Source of the DNA: Aliihoeflea sp. 2WW
GTDB lineage: Bacteria; Pseudomonadota; Alphaproteobacteria; Rhizobiales; Rhizobiaceae
Length of the DNA stretch: 64,000 bases
Reading direction: 5' to 3'
NCBI RefSeq assembly: GCF_000497755.1
Contig: NZ_AYOD01000016.1
Span: 62,001 to 126,000, forward strand
The notes below the pieces were generated by a model that was not told the origin of the DNA, searched no databases, and saw only the letters and a program-made list of their open reading frames with translations. Both the position numbers and the translations under genes were made by a program. Below, piece after piece: positions 51,020 to 60,377 of this stretch (the stretch's first letter is position 1; every line of letters starts with the position of its first letter).

Positions 51020-52534
51020 CTATTGTCGGGAAAGCATCTGCTCTCTCGCTTCAATCACGCACTCCATCAGCCTGTTCAATTGGCGCAATGATCCACCGTC
51101 CCAGACACTTAAAATGGCTTGGCGTTCGATCTCATCGAGAGGAATCGCCCATCGGTGATCGAAGCCACGTTCGCTATAGATTCGGCTCAAGATGCTGCCG
51201 CTGAGCGCAGCCAAGTGACTCCGGTTAGGTCGCGGAAAGCGGACGACGCGACATCGGTCAAGCAGCGGTTTTGGAACACCTTCTAGGTCGTTCGCTGTCA
51301 GTATCCACGAAACCAAAGAGAGATCGCATTCCATCTGAAGGTATGGGTCATACCACCGCCGCGCCGTTTCATCCTCAAAAAGACCAATGAGGACGGCATG
51401 TATACTTCCACCATGACCACCCGTCGCGACCTTTTCGAATTCATCAAGAATGACGCCCGGGCCACAGCTGTTCGCGCGACATGCAGCGCTTATCGCGATA
51501 CATGGCGCGCCAGTCTTCCATCGTCGGGGCGTTCCGCCAATGGCGCTGTCGCTCGTCCCTCCACAGGAAACGAGAGTGTAGGCCATCCCCAATTCTTCAA
51601 AAAGGCGTCGTGCAAATCTGGTCTTCCCGCTGCCCGGTTCGCCAACCAGAACCGTTGGTCGTACGCGAGGCCTGTTTAGACCCGACAGTTGTGCGAGAAT
51701 ACCTTCGATTGCTTCAGACGCATAGGGAAACTCCATCACGAGGTTTTGACGGACATGGGTCGAATTCACCATCGCCGGATAAGGCAGGCGAGTTCCTACA
51801 AACGCGCTGAAGCTTGCCGAAATGTCCCGTCCTTCCGATGTCAGCTTGTTGCCAATTGCCGGGATTACGACGACCCCACCTTCGTCAGAATGGTTTGCGG
51901 GCTTTTCCTTTGCATGCTGCGGGTCGGCCAGGCGGGCCGTCGAGGGTAGCGCCACTTTAAAGACCCCATCGAGCAATTCATCGCCATTGCGGATGATCTC
52001 TTTCATCATGTTGGGCGACATTGAAAACTTAAGGAACTCGCTGTCGAGCGACACCGCAAGATGACTCCACGCCAGCGCCCGTTTGAACATGCTTGGGCAT
52101 TCTGCGGAAGGCGTTATCTCCAACGCGTCTTGTGTCAAACGTCTTGAGACAGCCCACGCGGAGTCTGGGTCTCCAAAATAAGCAAGGTAGATCTGACACC
52201 TCAACATCGGATTGGCGACGTGCCGCGACTCTGTAGGCGGCATCTCGATCAAGGCATGGCGGAGGTGATCGACTAATTCTTGCCGAGGAGAAATAGCCAA
52301 GGCACCTGCCAATTCTGCCAACGGCTGGTATTTACCGCCGACTTTGGCCCACGCCGAAGAGTATCTGGTTGCAGATTCACGGATGTCGCTCGCGAGCAAT
52401 GCCTCGAAGAAGTTCATTCCATATGCCAGCTCGCGCTCGGACGGCAAATAAGTTCCTTGAGTAGCTTTCCGATCGCGCGCTTGAAATCGCGCAGAATTAG
52501 GATCTAGCAACTTCACGCGGAGCGCCCATCGCAA
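51020..52534 (-). CDS. AAA+ ATPase (Lon-like ATPase core without protease), uncharacterised
   Basis: A 504-residue protein. The N-terminal about 240 residues are helical and unrecognised; the AAA+ core follows with Walker A GEPGSGKTR, Walker B VILDEFEK, sensor 1 SWILTANDLEG and arginine finger region PLLDRCRVVRFPRP. The core resembles that of Lon or MoxR/ClpX-type ATPases, but there is no protease serine-lysine dyad. It overlaps the upstream gene by 22 bases and forms a two-gene operon with it, divergent from an XRE regulator. Remodelling of a protein or nucleic-acid complex is expected; a defence role is possible from position only. Confidence 0.75.
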   Translation of the reverse strand: MRWALRVKLLDPNSARFQARDRKATQGTYLPSERELAYGMNFFEALLASDIRESATRYSSAWAKVGGKYQPLAELAGALAISPRQELVDHLRHALIEMPPTESRHVANPMLRCQIYLAYFGDPDSAWAVSRRLTQDALEITPSAECPSMFKRALAWSHLAVSLDSEFLKFSMSPNMMKEIIRNGDELLDGVFKVALPSTARLADPQHAKEKPANHSDEGGVVVIPAIGNKLTSEGRDISASFSAFVGTRLPYPAMVNSTHVRQNLVMEFPYASEAIEGILAQLSGLNRPRVRPTVLVGEPGSGKTRFARRLFEELGMAYTLVSCGGTSDSAIGGTPRRWKTGAPCIAISAACRANSCGPGVILDEFEKVATGGHGGSIHAVLIGLFEDETARRWYDPYLQMECDLSLVSWILTANDLEGVPKPLLDRCRVVRFPRPNRSHLAALSGSILSRIYSERGFDHRWAIPLDEIERQAILSVWDGGSLRQLNRLMECVIEAREQMLSRQ

Positions 52535-53043
52535 CGAGTTCCGCGTCTTCGTCCAAGGCGGTAGTAGCGGGACAACGTGCGCGCGTATCCTTGTCCCTCA
52601 TCGATATGAAGCAACAGCGACGTGCAAATGGGACGCGCGTATCCCGTCAGCTGCGGATGCCCGTAGACGAGGCCCTCCAGCCGCGGGGAGGAGAGTTCGT
52701 CACAGAATATCTCCCACTCGGTCAAGATCGGCATTGATGCGGGCTGCTGCTCGACAATGCATTCGAACCTCCCTTCAACAATTAACAAGCGATGGAGGGA
52801 ATCCCTGGCTAATCGAAATTTTTCGAGATGCACATCCGCCCCGGCTATATTTTCGGCGGCGATTTCACTGATCGAAAGGTCAAGCTGCCTTACCAGTTCG
52901 TCGAGCGTCCACTTTGTCGAACCACGAAAGCGCTCGTACCCCTGAAATCGGCTCGTCCCGATCTTTGAGTTCAACATTTCGTCGGCTCCAGGCAACGATT
53001 TTCGGAGGGCGGGGACACGGCTGAAAAACTTGAAAAGAAGCAT
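52513..53043 (-). CDS. Uncharacterised partner of the AAA+ ATPase
   Basis: A 176-residue soluble protein translated just before, and overlapping, the AAA+ gene. It is mainly helical (LDELVRQLDLSISEIAAEN, LEKFRLARDSLHRLLIVEG), with no signal, membrane helix or known motif. I do not recognise it. The overlap indicates a stable stoichiometric partner, perhaps an adaptor or substrate-recognition subunit; this is inference. Confidence 0.6.
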   Translation of the reverse strand: MLLFKFFSRVPALRKSLPGADEMLNSKIGTSRFQGYERFRGSTKWTLDELVRQLDLSISEIAAENIAGADVHLEKFRLARDSLHRLLIVEGRFECIVEQQPASMPILTEWEIFCDELSSPRLEGLVYGHPQLTGYARPICTSLLLHIDEGQGYARTLSRYYRLGRRRGTRCDGRSA

Positions 53044-53134
53044 AATGCCTCTTTTATAGAGCCTATTTGCCTCAGTTCAAGGTGTGGGTCGACAAATTGT
53101 TGACACCGTGCCCGGTACTGGACACCTCGGACCA

Positions 53135-53395
53135 ATGGGTCCACGTTTTAGCTCCGACAGTATTCGCGCCGCGCGCGTCCTCGCCGATTTGAGCCAAACC
53201 GATTTGGCCAAGCTAGCGCGCGTTTCTCGTGTCACCGTTCAACGAATTGAACAGGAACCGAACGATATTAGGAAGAATTCTTATGATCGCGTGATTGCAA
53301 CTCTGGAGAGCCGCGGGGTTAGGTTGAGACGCGATCAAGACGATCCAAAGCTAGAGTGGCTTGGTAAACGGACCGACTGGGATGGTTCTGCTTAA
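53135..53395 (+). CDS. XRE-type helix-turn-helix regulator
   Basis: An 86-residue protein from ATG 53135 (the frame is open further upstream but the start MGPRFSSDSIRAARVLADL is typical). The Xre/Cro helix-turn-helix is LSQTDLAKLARVSRVTVQRIEQ, C-terminal part GVRLRRDQDD. It is transcribed away from the AAA+ operon with a short shared upstream region, the usual place for a repressor of the divergent operon. Confidence 0.75.
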   Translation: MGPRFSSDSIRAARVLADLSQTDLAKLARVSRVTVQRIEQEPNDIRKNSYDRVIATLESRGVRLRRDQDDPKLEWLGKRTDWDGSA

Positions 53396-53593
53396 ATGTC
53401 ATATAGGGTCAAATCATACCCTGAGCCATCGATGAAGCGCGAGATCAATCTCGCGAGCTTGCTGACGCTCGAGTGAAATGCGGGCATGGAAACGCCGAAC
53501 CATCGCGAATCGGCAGCTGCCCGCAATCCAATCAGTGATTATCGACAAGCGGATTCGGCCCCTTCCCTGAAAGGAGACACATCTCAAGGCTCT

Positions 53594-53625
53594 AAGGCCA
53601 GCACTAAATCAGCGGCCTTTTTTTT
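53594..53625 (+). terminator. Rho-independent terminator-like hairpin
   Basis: AAGGCC (53594-53599) pairs with GGCCTT (53614-53619), followed by a run of eight T to 53625. It lies about 200 bases after the XRE gene on the same strand and could end its transcript. Confidence 0.55.
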
Positions 53626-53814
53626 GCGCCGTCATGACTGGCCGCAAACCAGCTGCAGACGACGAGTCGCCGAGAAAGCCCCTCCTTTCAGTCGGGGTCC
53701 AACAGCCAGGATGGATTCGGGGGCGGGCTGCGGCTTGCAGTTGAAGGCCTCCCCAGCCCGCCCCCTGATCGGCAACGCAGGCGTTATCCAATGCAACACC
53801 CGCTCACACTAGAC

Positions 53815-53928
53815 CTACATGCCGAGGGCGTTCATGTAGAGTTCGACCAGCGCCTCTTCTTCCTGGCGCTCGTTCGGGTCCTTCTTGCGCAGGCGGATGA
53901 TGGTGCGGATCGCCTTCGTGTCGTAACC
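53815..53928 (-). pseudogene. 3' fragment of gapR (DUF2312/UPF0335)
   Basis: The minus strand reads [20 protein letters not shown], then [17 protein letters not shown] and a TAG, the exact C-terminal 37 residues of the alphaproteobacterial nucleoid protein GapR. The sequence is undamaged but starts abruptly at 53928, where no GapR homology continues. A perfectly kept 3' end of a core gene beside an integrase operon is what an attachment-site duplication leaves. Confidence 0.75.
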
Positions 53929-54035
53929 TGATCCCCCCTGCTCGAAAAGTGTAGCCTCAAATGAACAGGGGGCGGGACGGGGAGCTAATCAAATAGCAAG
54001 CGCCGGCCCGCCCCCGGGTCCAGCTGGCGAACGGA

Positions 54036-54055
54036 CCCCACCGCTTGCGGTGGGG
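54036..54055. terminator. Strong GC-rich hairpin
   Basis: CCCCACCG (54036-54043) pairs perfectly with CGGTGGGG (54048-54055) across a CTTG tetraloop; short T-rich sequence follows. May be a terminator or a structural element near the island end. Confidence 0.45.
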
Positions 54056-54693
54056 CTTTCTCAGCCGTGGATTGATCGAGAACGATCCAGCGCCGAGAGA
54101 ACCATTCTGGAGAGGTGAGAAAAGCTGAGGCGCTTGATGCCTGCTTTCCGAGGATGACCGAAAATGGCCCGGCGGGAACCAAGCTCGCCGCATCAGATGA
54201 GTTCCGTGCATGACGGTATAGACGATGACAGAGGTTAGCGCCCAGAACGGGGACATGACGCCGCCCTCTTCGGGAGTGTCACCGCAGCACTTTTGCACCC
54301 CAAGCTTGCTTCTCAGGTTTCAGCGCTTTCGACGACCGCATTAGAGGCGGACGGAACCTCCGCCCAGCTTTTGTCGGCGAGGTGAGCTGAGCACGAGGGC
54401 GGTTACAGCTGAATTCTTGCTCGAGGGCCAAATCGCCTGGCTTCGTGCGGCGAGGAGGCGACGCCATTCAAGTAGCTAGATATGACGAGGCCGGCTCTAG
54501 CGGAATAGGCCTTCATTCGTACTCGCAGCTAATTTTCTCATAGACAATTAGCCTGCGCGCATCTCATGTTGTGAGGTTGTTATATTGATTTTCTAATAGT
54601 ATTCTTCTCCGGAAACTTAGTATTGATTTTCTTTTCTATTGCTATCTGAAATAATAAGCGTTAAAGACGTCTATCACTTCGATAGAGGTCGAC

Positions 54694-56103
54694 ATGGTAA
54701 GGACTTGGGAGAGAGCATTCTCGATCGTATGCGTGCCTTTGGTCATTGACGGCGCAAAGAGCCAGAAGAGACAGCTGATCGCGAATGTCCCGTTGATCTT
54801 CTTGACGATCGACGGCCAGCCGTACTTTCCGCAGGTCCTGAACAAGTATCTCGTTAACGGCGCGCATCGAGGCTTTTCACTAACGACCTTGACCAGAGAC
54901 GCCCGAAGCTTGGGAAGGCTTCATGAATTTCAAGTCAACGCTGCGCCGGGAGCTATAGCGGATCGGGCGTCGGCAATGCGCGTCCTGTCAAGATTCGCTG
55001 CTTTTCGTACGTTGCCGCAAAGCGAAGAAGACCTTGCCGACATCTGCCCCTGGGAACGCGCCAGCCCGGAAGTCGCCAAAATGGAACTGCACGCAATTGA
55101 GAAATTTGCGCGGTATCAAAAGGTCCATCATCCGAATGACCGGCTGCTTTTCGATGGCATCGTTGACGCTTCGCTCGCGGGTCCACCAAGCCCGTATGGC
55201 TATCGTCCCGATCGGCTGTTGGCACATTTGGATATCGTCGATCGTCTCAATGACAAGAACGTCCTAAACTCAGGAGCCGGCAGGCATTTCGGCACGCATC
55301 TGACTGCTAAGCGCAAACAAGGAGGTCGGCTCCGCGGCACGACTTCCCTAAATGCCGGGCAGATCGACGCGATCATCGAAAATGAGAAAAACCTGACGTT
55401 CCGTGCGCTATGGATACTGCTTGCATTCGGCGGGGTTCGCCTGAGCGAGGGACTGACACTCTTCGTCCAAGACGTACTTCCCGGTCATATGAGCTCGACA
55501 TTTGGCGATGTCGAAATGGGCGGACTGCCATTTGTTATTTTGGCACATCCGACTTTGTGCGGCTACAACGGCGACGCTTCGCATTTCTCAGAAAAAAGAA
55601 TAGATTATCTCTATAGAGCATACAAATTGTCGCCACGCCTGCATCAAAAGAAAAAGAAACGCGCCGGGCACAAGGGATTTTTGTATTTCTCTCCCCTTGT
55701 ACTTTCTTGGGTGTATTGGGTCAAAGATTCGCGTGCAATGGAGTTCGCGACTCTAGTCCAAACCATGTTGCTCAAGCGAATTTCATTCGGCGTTACCAAG
55801 CGACATCCGTATTTGTACGTCAATTCGGTTGACGGTGAACCGCTGTCGATTGGTGCCTGCGAAAAGGCCTTTGCCCGAGCAATCAAGCGGGTCGGCATAT
55901 CGCCCTCGCTGCCCGGCGCTTCAATCCATGGCCTTCGGCACTTCTACAAGTGGTACGCCGACAAAAAGCTGAAGATGTCCCGATCAGATCAACAAATCAT
56001 GATGCGTTACGTTCGCGAAGACAGCCTGGACGACTACGGTCGCCGGGCATCCGAGTGCAACGCAACGCTGAAATCAGCAATGGCGAGGCTTGCAAATGGT
56101 TGA
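54694..56103 (+). CDS. gmtY: GmtY-like tyrosine recombinase (gamma-mobile-trio type)
   Basis: A 469-residue recombinase with a GAGG site before its ATG. Catalytic residues: arginine in FGGVRLSEGLTLF, then HGLRHFYKWYADKK, and tyrosine in DSLDDYGRRA. The order of a recombinase of about 470 residues, a very large integrase and a protein of about 250 residues, all overlapping, is that of the gamma-mobile-trio GmtY-GmtZ-GmtX, reported in Vibrio and other gammaproteobacteria as the engine of islands carrying anti-phage systems. Name is by this layout and recalled family description; the tyrosine-recombinase assignment itself is firm. Confidence 0.7.
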   Translation: MVRTWERAFSIVCVPLVIDGAKSQKRQLIANVPLIFLTIDGQPYFPQVLNKYLVNGAHRGFSLTTLTRDARSLGRLHEFQVNAAPGAIADRASAMRVLSRFAAFRTLPQSEEDLADICPWERASPEVAKMELHAIEKFARYQKVHHPNDRLLFDGIVDASLAGPPSPYGYRPDRLLAHLDIVDRLNDKNVLNSGAGRHFGTHLTAKRKQGGRLRGTTSLNAGQIDAIIENEKNLTFRALWILLAFGGVRLSEGLTLFVQDVLPGHMSSTFGDVEMGGLPFVILAHPTLCGYNGDASHFSEKRIDYLYRAYKLSPRLHQKKKKRAGHKGFLYFSPLVLSWVYWVKDSRAMEFATLVQTMLLKRISFGVTKRHPYLYVNSVDGEPLSIGACEKAFARAIKRVGISPSLPGASIHGLRHFYKWYADKKLKMSRSDQQIMMRYVREDSLDDYGRRASECNATLKSAMARLANG

Positions 56104-59100
56104 GTATCAGTCGGAACGGAACTTGCGACGGTCCGACAGCGGCACCGGCACCTACGTCAACGCGTCGGAAACAGCTGTCATGATCCGAGTTCCAAGCCCC
56201 AAAGAACTCAACAGCCTGCTTAACCGATTCATGAAGACTCTCACTTCTGAGATTCTCACGCTATTTTCGATGCCGTTTGAGGAGTACAAAGGCAAATATG
56301 GCGGTCAGCAACTGCGGTCAGAGCAAGATGGTGAGCGGCAAGGAATCGCGTACGGTCTGATTGCGGATGGTGGGCTTAACAACTTTGTTAACGTGAATCG
56401 ACCTGCCGTTTCGAAAATCCTCGCCGGGCGGCGTGCTGAATTTTCGGCAGCAGGCCGACGCGGACCAGCCAAGTTGTCGTCGGCGGCCCAGATATACGAA
56501 ATGCCCCTAATGGAACAGGTACAGATTGTCGAGAAGCTTGTCACAGACAGCAAATCGATCGACGATTACCTGCGCTTCGCACAGACTGGAACGTTCGGTT
56601 GGGCGAAATTAAAGAGCGATGTCAGGAGTGTCACTGACGTCGGAGGTTATCTTGCTCAGCTTGAGCGGGAGCTTGCCGATTGCCTTTTCGAGCAGCAAGC
56701 GACCGGAAAAGACGGAAAATCCGGTCGCGGCACCGGACGAGAGTACGGACCTTCATGGTTTGCGATGTACTTGGCATCGCAGGGCATCTGGGCGTTGCCT
56801 GCAAAGTTTTTGGGTCCTATCCGAAACCTTCTACCACCGCGCCTGATGCCGGTAGTATTGCGCTCCCTTATGCCTTCGCGTCATCGGGCTTTGGTTGACC
56901 AGGTCATCGGTCTTCAGGAGTTATCCCGCCACACAAGTGCGACGATGGTGTTAAATTGCTTAGCCATCTCGCAGATCTCGAGCAACGTCTGGCAGCATGA
57001 CGATTTCGATCCCGAGCCCCTAATGCGCTTGAAGGAATGGACGCAGCACTCGGGCTCACAAATACACTCGTCATCGGTTAATGCTCTTTACCGTCTCGCC
57101 ATGGACCATTTCTGCTTGGACATCGCACATGATAAGTTTGCTCCGTTCTTCACGATGCAGAAGCGTTTGGCAAAATCGGGTGCGAAAGCATACGATTGGG
57201 TCTTCAACCCTAAACCGCGCAATACGCAGTTGGCCGAACGGTGCCTTGGACGACCGGTTACTGAAGTGGAGGATCACGTCAGGGATTGGGCCGAACAACT
57301 TCGAGAGTTACTGCCCTTGGTACGAAAGAAAGCGCTGCGATCGACAGTTAACAACTCGAATCCGTGGCTAATATACATTCAGTCTTTGCCGCTCGATGCT
57401 GCGCCGAAGACATTCAGAGATATAAACCGCAGGTCACACGTCAACGATTTTCTCGAAGGTGAGGGCGGTACTTTCGTACATTTCCTAGCCAAGCATTTCT
57501 CAGAGCATGCACGCAACATCTGTCGCGAAGCCATCAAGGAAATGCGCGACTTGTGGTCCATCGCCGCCCGCCGCGACGGCTTTGCAGCAGATCTTACTAA
57601 TCCTTTCGATCCGACAATCGACCAGATCGTGCCACCGAAGCCCAAGTCAAATCACACCCACCGACCTGCTCTGAGCTTAGAGGCTTGGAGAATTCTCATC
57701 GAAGAGAACCGAAAGGACAACTACGCTTTTGCGCGAAATTTGGATCGGAATAGCCACTGGATCAAATTGAAGGATCCCACTACCGGGCGCATGAAGAGAC
57801 TATTCTGGCCCGCCGTTCCGATCGCGCTCGATGTCATCTTGCATTTCGGCACTCGGAACAAAAACACCCGATTCCTCGATAGTGGGGAGGGAGATGAGTA
57901 CCTGATAGACATCAAAAACCTTGATCGTCTAGCCAATCCCCTTGAAACGGCAACCAAAGACCGAAGCGAGGGATGCTTAAGAATTTATGATATGGGGCAC
58001 GATGACGACAAGGTGCTCGGTATTTTCATCAACACTAACAAAACGGGAGGTGTCATCCCAGTCCCGTTCATACCAGAGCGGCTCGCTGCGTCCCTTGTGC
58101 AACTGCGCGATCTGCAAATGAAGTACAACCCTCTGAAGCGTCTCGTGCTTGCGCGCCAATCTGACACGACCGACGACTATGTAGATGAAACTCTCTTCGA
58201 ACTGGTCGCACCGCTGTTCCGCTGGCCCGATGATCCTTTGCAGATGCCAATATCCGAGAGCCGCCTGTTAACCTATTTCAAGGCGCTCTTGAAGCACTGC
58301 CAGCTGATCGTCAACGAGAAGCTGGGTTATGATTATCCCTTGTTCGCCGACGACAAGGCCTTTTTTGACCTTCACTCGATGCGGGCCTCGCTCATCACGC
58401 TGCTCTATGAGGCCGGTGCTGATGAAGACGTAATCGTTGCCCTAGCCGGGCATGCCTCGCCCCAAATGTCCCGATATTACCGTGTCCTCCGACTAAGGAG
58501 GGTGCGTGAGACACTAATCGCAGGGTACGAACGGCTCGAAAACGAAGAAATCGCTATCGGGAAGGGTCGCGAACTCGAGAAATTGGCCGAAAGCGCCGTC
58601 TTTCCCGATGACGAGATTCAGCGTACCGGCGTCGAATTGGTCATGTCATCAGATTACCGCTCCGGTCATCACATACTTTTCATGCACGGGTTATGTCCGG
58701 TTATGAACTGCATGGACGGCGGTAACCGCATCGCCGGAAGTAAGTACGCCCCGGTCTGGAGACCAAATGCATGCTCAAAGTGTCGGTACCGGATAACTGG
58801 CCCGCACTTCATTGAAGGGCTTCGTGCGCGAGCCAACATGCTGATGTACGAATACCACTCAACCTTGAACAAAATGGCCGATCTTGGAAAGAAGATCGAG
58901 GAGAAGGAGCGCTTAACCGGTGAGCGTTCAGTCGAACTACGGCGCATCAGAGATAGAGACTTGCTGTTGCAACACAATCTAAAGGAGGAATGGGAGTCTG
59001 AACTAAAGGTCATTCGCATTTGCGAGGGCTTAATAAAGCGTGCGGAAGAGCAGCACTCGTCTGCCTCGAACTTGGTCCTGCCGATGAATGCAGATTTTGA

Positions 59101-59440
59101 TCGAGATACTGCAATTTCCTGTCTGGAGGTTGTTCATGAATTCGAGCTGATGCACGCCATGATGGTTGACACGGTGATCATGCCGAGTTCGATCATGGAT
59201 TTGCCGTCAGACGTTGAACTCCGTTGGAAGAGCTGGATACGCGAATTTGCCAATTCGCAGGGTTATCCCGTCGCTTCAACACTGTCGGAAAGCGAAAGCG
59301 ATTCCTACATTCGGGTGGGAAACGCGATCGTGGAGCAGCAGTGGGCACCAGAAGAGCTCGAGAAGCTTGTCCGAGGGCTGATGACGCTCGAGGGGGATCA
59401 GGTGGTGCATGAGTCCCTCTCCAGGCTGGCACATGGCTGA
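56096..59440 (+). CDS. gmtZ: GmtZ-like large integrase (gamma-mobile-trio type)
   Basis: An 1114-residue protein; ATG 56096 (after GCGAGGC) is preferred to a TTG six bases earlier. The C-terminal half is tyrosine-recombinase-like: arginine box in HFGTRNKNTRFLD, then DLHSMRASLITLLYEAGADE and GHASPQMSRYYR with the tyrosine. A zinc-type cysteine group follows (GLCPVMNCMDGG, ACSKCRYRITGPHF), then a coiled coil (about 935-1005). The first about 550 residues are helical and unassigned. It overlaps both neighbours. The trio probably integrates the island, with the companion protein as cofactor. Confidence 0.7.
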   Translation: MVEYQSERNLRRSDSGTGTYVNASETAVMIRVPSPKELNSLLNRFMKTLTSEILTLFSMPFEEYKGKYGGQQLRSEQDGERQGIAYGLIADGGLNNFVNVNRPAVSKILAGRRAEFSAAGRRGPAKLSSAAQIYEMPLMEQVQIVEKLVTDSKSIDDYLRFAQTGTFGWAKLKSDVRSVTDVGGYLAQLERELADCLFEQQATGKDGKSGRGTGREYGPSWFAMYLASQGIWALPAKFLGPIRNLLPPRLMPVVLRSLMPSRHRALVDQVIGLQELSRHTSATMVLNCLAISQISSNVWQHDDFDPEPLMRLKEWTQHSGSQIHSSSVNALYRLAMDHFCLDIAHDKFAPFFTMQKRLAKSGAKAYDWVFNPKPRNTQLAERCLGRPVTEVEDHVRDWAEQLRELLPLVRKKALRSTVNNSNPWLIYIQSLPLDAAPKTFRDINRRSHVNDFLEGEGGTFVHFLAKHFSEHARNICREAIKEMRDLWSIAARRDGFAADLTNPFDPTIDQIVPPKPKSNHTHRPALSLEAWRILIEENRKDNYAFARNLDRNSHWIKLKDPTTGRMKRLFWPAVPIALDVILHFGTRNKNTRFLDSGEGDEYLIDIKNLDRLANPLETATKDRSEGCLRIYDMGHDDDKVLGIFINTNKTGGVIPVPFIPERLAASLVQLRDLQMKYNPLKRLVLARQSDTTDDYVDETLFELVAPLFRWPDDPLQMPISESRLLTYFKALLKHCQLIVNEKLGYDYPLFADDKAFFDLHSMRASLITLLYEAGADEDVIVALAGHASPQMSRYYRVLRLRRVRETLIAGYERLENEEIAIGKGRELEKLAESAVFPDDEIQRTGVELVMSSDYRSGHHILFMHGLCPVMNCMDGGNRIAGSKYAPVWRPNACSKCRYRITGPHFIEGLRARANMLMYEYHSTLNKMADLGKKIEEKERLTGERSVELRRIRDRDLLLQHNLKEEWESELKVIRICEGLIKRAEEQHSSASNLVLPMNADFDRDTAISCLEVVHEFELMHAMMVDTVIMPSSIMDLPSDVELRWKSWIREFANSQGYPVASTLSESESDSYIRVGNAIVEQQWAPEELEKLVRGLMTLEGDQVVHESLSRLAHG

Positions 59441-60176
59441 GGCCTCCAAAACTCAACTGGATGCCGAACGGCTCTTTAAGAAGCTCCATGACGATGCAAG
59501 TCGCGGGGGCGGTGAGCGCCAGATCGGCACCCTGGAACGGTTGGAAGCAGCCTGTACGGCTCTGATTTCCGGTGAAGCATACCGACTGGGCCAGACCATG
59601 GGCACTGACCAGCCGTCCTGGATGCCACCACTTCGAAAACTGAATTCAGGCATGATCGAAGGCTATGTACGCTTGCGCCAGAGATCGGAGGGCGTTGGAT
59701 CTGCGTGGACAGGCCCCACAGCGGTCACCATTCGAAAGAACCCTGAATTTCAGCGCTACGTCAAACTGCGCGAAGCAGAACTGGCGGTCGGACGGGTCAA
59801 GACACGCTCAGATCGTGCGGCGCTGGTGGAGCGAGCGCTCAATTCTATTCGAGACGAGAATTCACGATCGTTCCTGAGACTGAGGCTTGAAGAGTGGCGA
59901 ATGGCTGCAGAAGAACTTGCGATTCTGAAACAGGCCATACAGAACCTTCCCGCAATTTCTTCAACCGCCCTGTTTTCAGATGATCAGCGTCAGGAAGGAA
60001 TCGTTGATCGCTCGTTGCTGAGGAGCTTGTGTGCCAGACTGGATGACGAACGCTTCCTAGATTTCTTCGACTTGGAGAACCGGAATGGCCGCATCATCCA
60101 GCAAGCCGGCGCGGGAATGGATTTAATTTACCCGGAGGAGTTGGCTGCACTTCGACAAATTTCCGGCATAGGATAG
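59433..60176 (+). CDS. gmtX: GmtX-like third protein of the trio
   Basis: A 247-residue protein; ATG 59433 overlaps the preceding stop by eight bases (ATG 59409 is possible). It is helical and charged, with a long helix at about 105-180 (KLREAELAVGRVKTRSDRA, RLRLEEWRMAAEELAILKQA). No catalytic motif. Its position and size match GmtX, an accessory of unknown mechanism, perhaps comparable to TnpC in Tn554-type elements. Assignment rests on context. Confidence 0.55.
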   Translation: MAEASKTQLDAERLFKKLHDDASRGGGERQIGTLERLEAACTALISGEAYRLGQTMGTDQPSWMPPLRKLNSGMIEGYVRLRQRSEGVGSAWTGPTAVTIRKNPEFQRYVKLREAELAVGRVKTRSDRAALVERALNSIRDENSRSFLRLRLEEWRMAAEELAILKQAIQNLPAISSTALFSDDQRQEGIVDRSLLRSLCARLDDERFLDFFDLENRNGRIIQQAGAGMDLIYPEELAALRQISGIG

Positions 60177-60377
60177 CGGACAATATATTTGTTGATACCC
60201 AGCCTTGCTTCCTGGTGAGCTTTTTGCCAGCAGAAAATCAACTGCTCATCGCAGCAATGAGTATTGGACTCGGCTACTCGGACTCAATTTCGCATCTTCG
60301 CAGGCTTGTTAATCGCATATCGGCAGCGCTTCCATCACGGGCCGCTCAACTGTCTACGCTTTAACATCACGAGAGAA

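Larger units (their letters stand above)
53396..54693. other. Non-coding 1.3-kb region before the second recombinase trio
   Basis: No intact gene. It contains a terminator-like hairpin with a T-run (53594-53625), a 3' fragment of gapR (53815-53928, minus strand) and a strong GC hairpin (54036-54055). The last 200 bases (54480-54690) turn AT-rich, unlike their surroundings, and probably carry the promoter of the recombinase operon and the element end. Confidence 0.5.
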
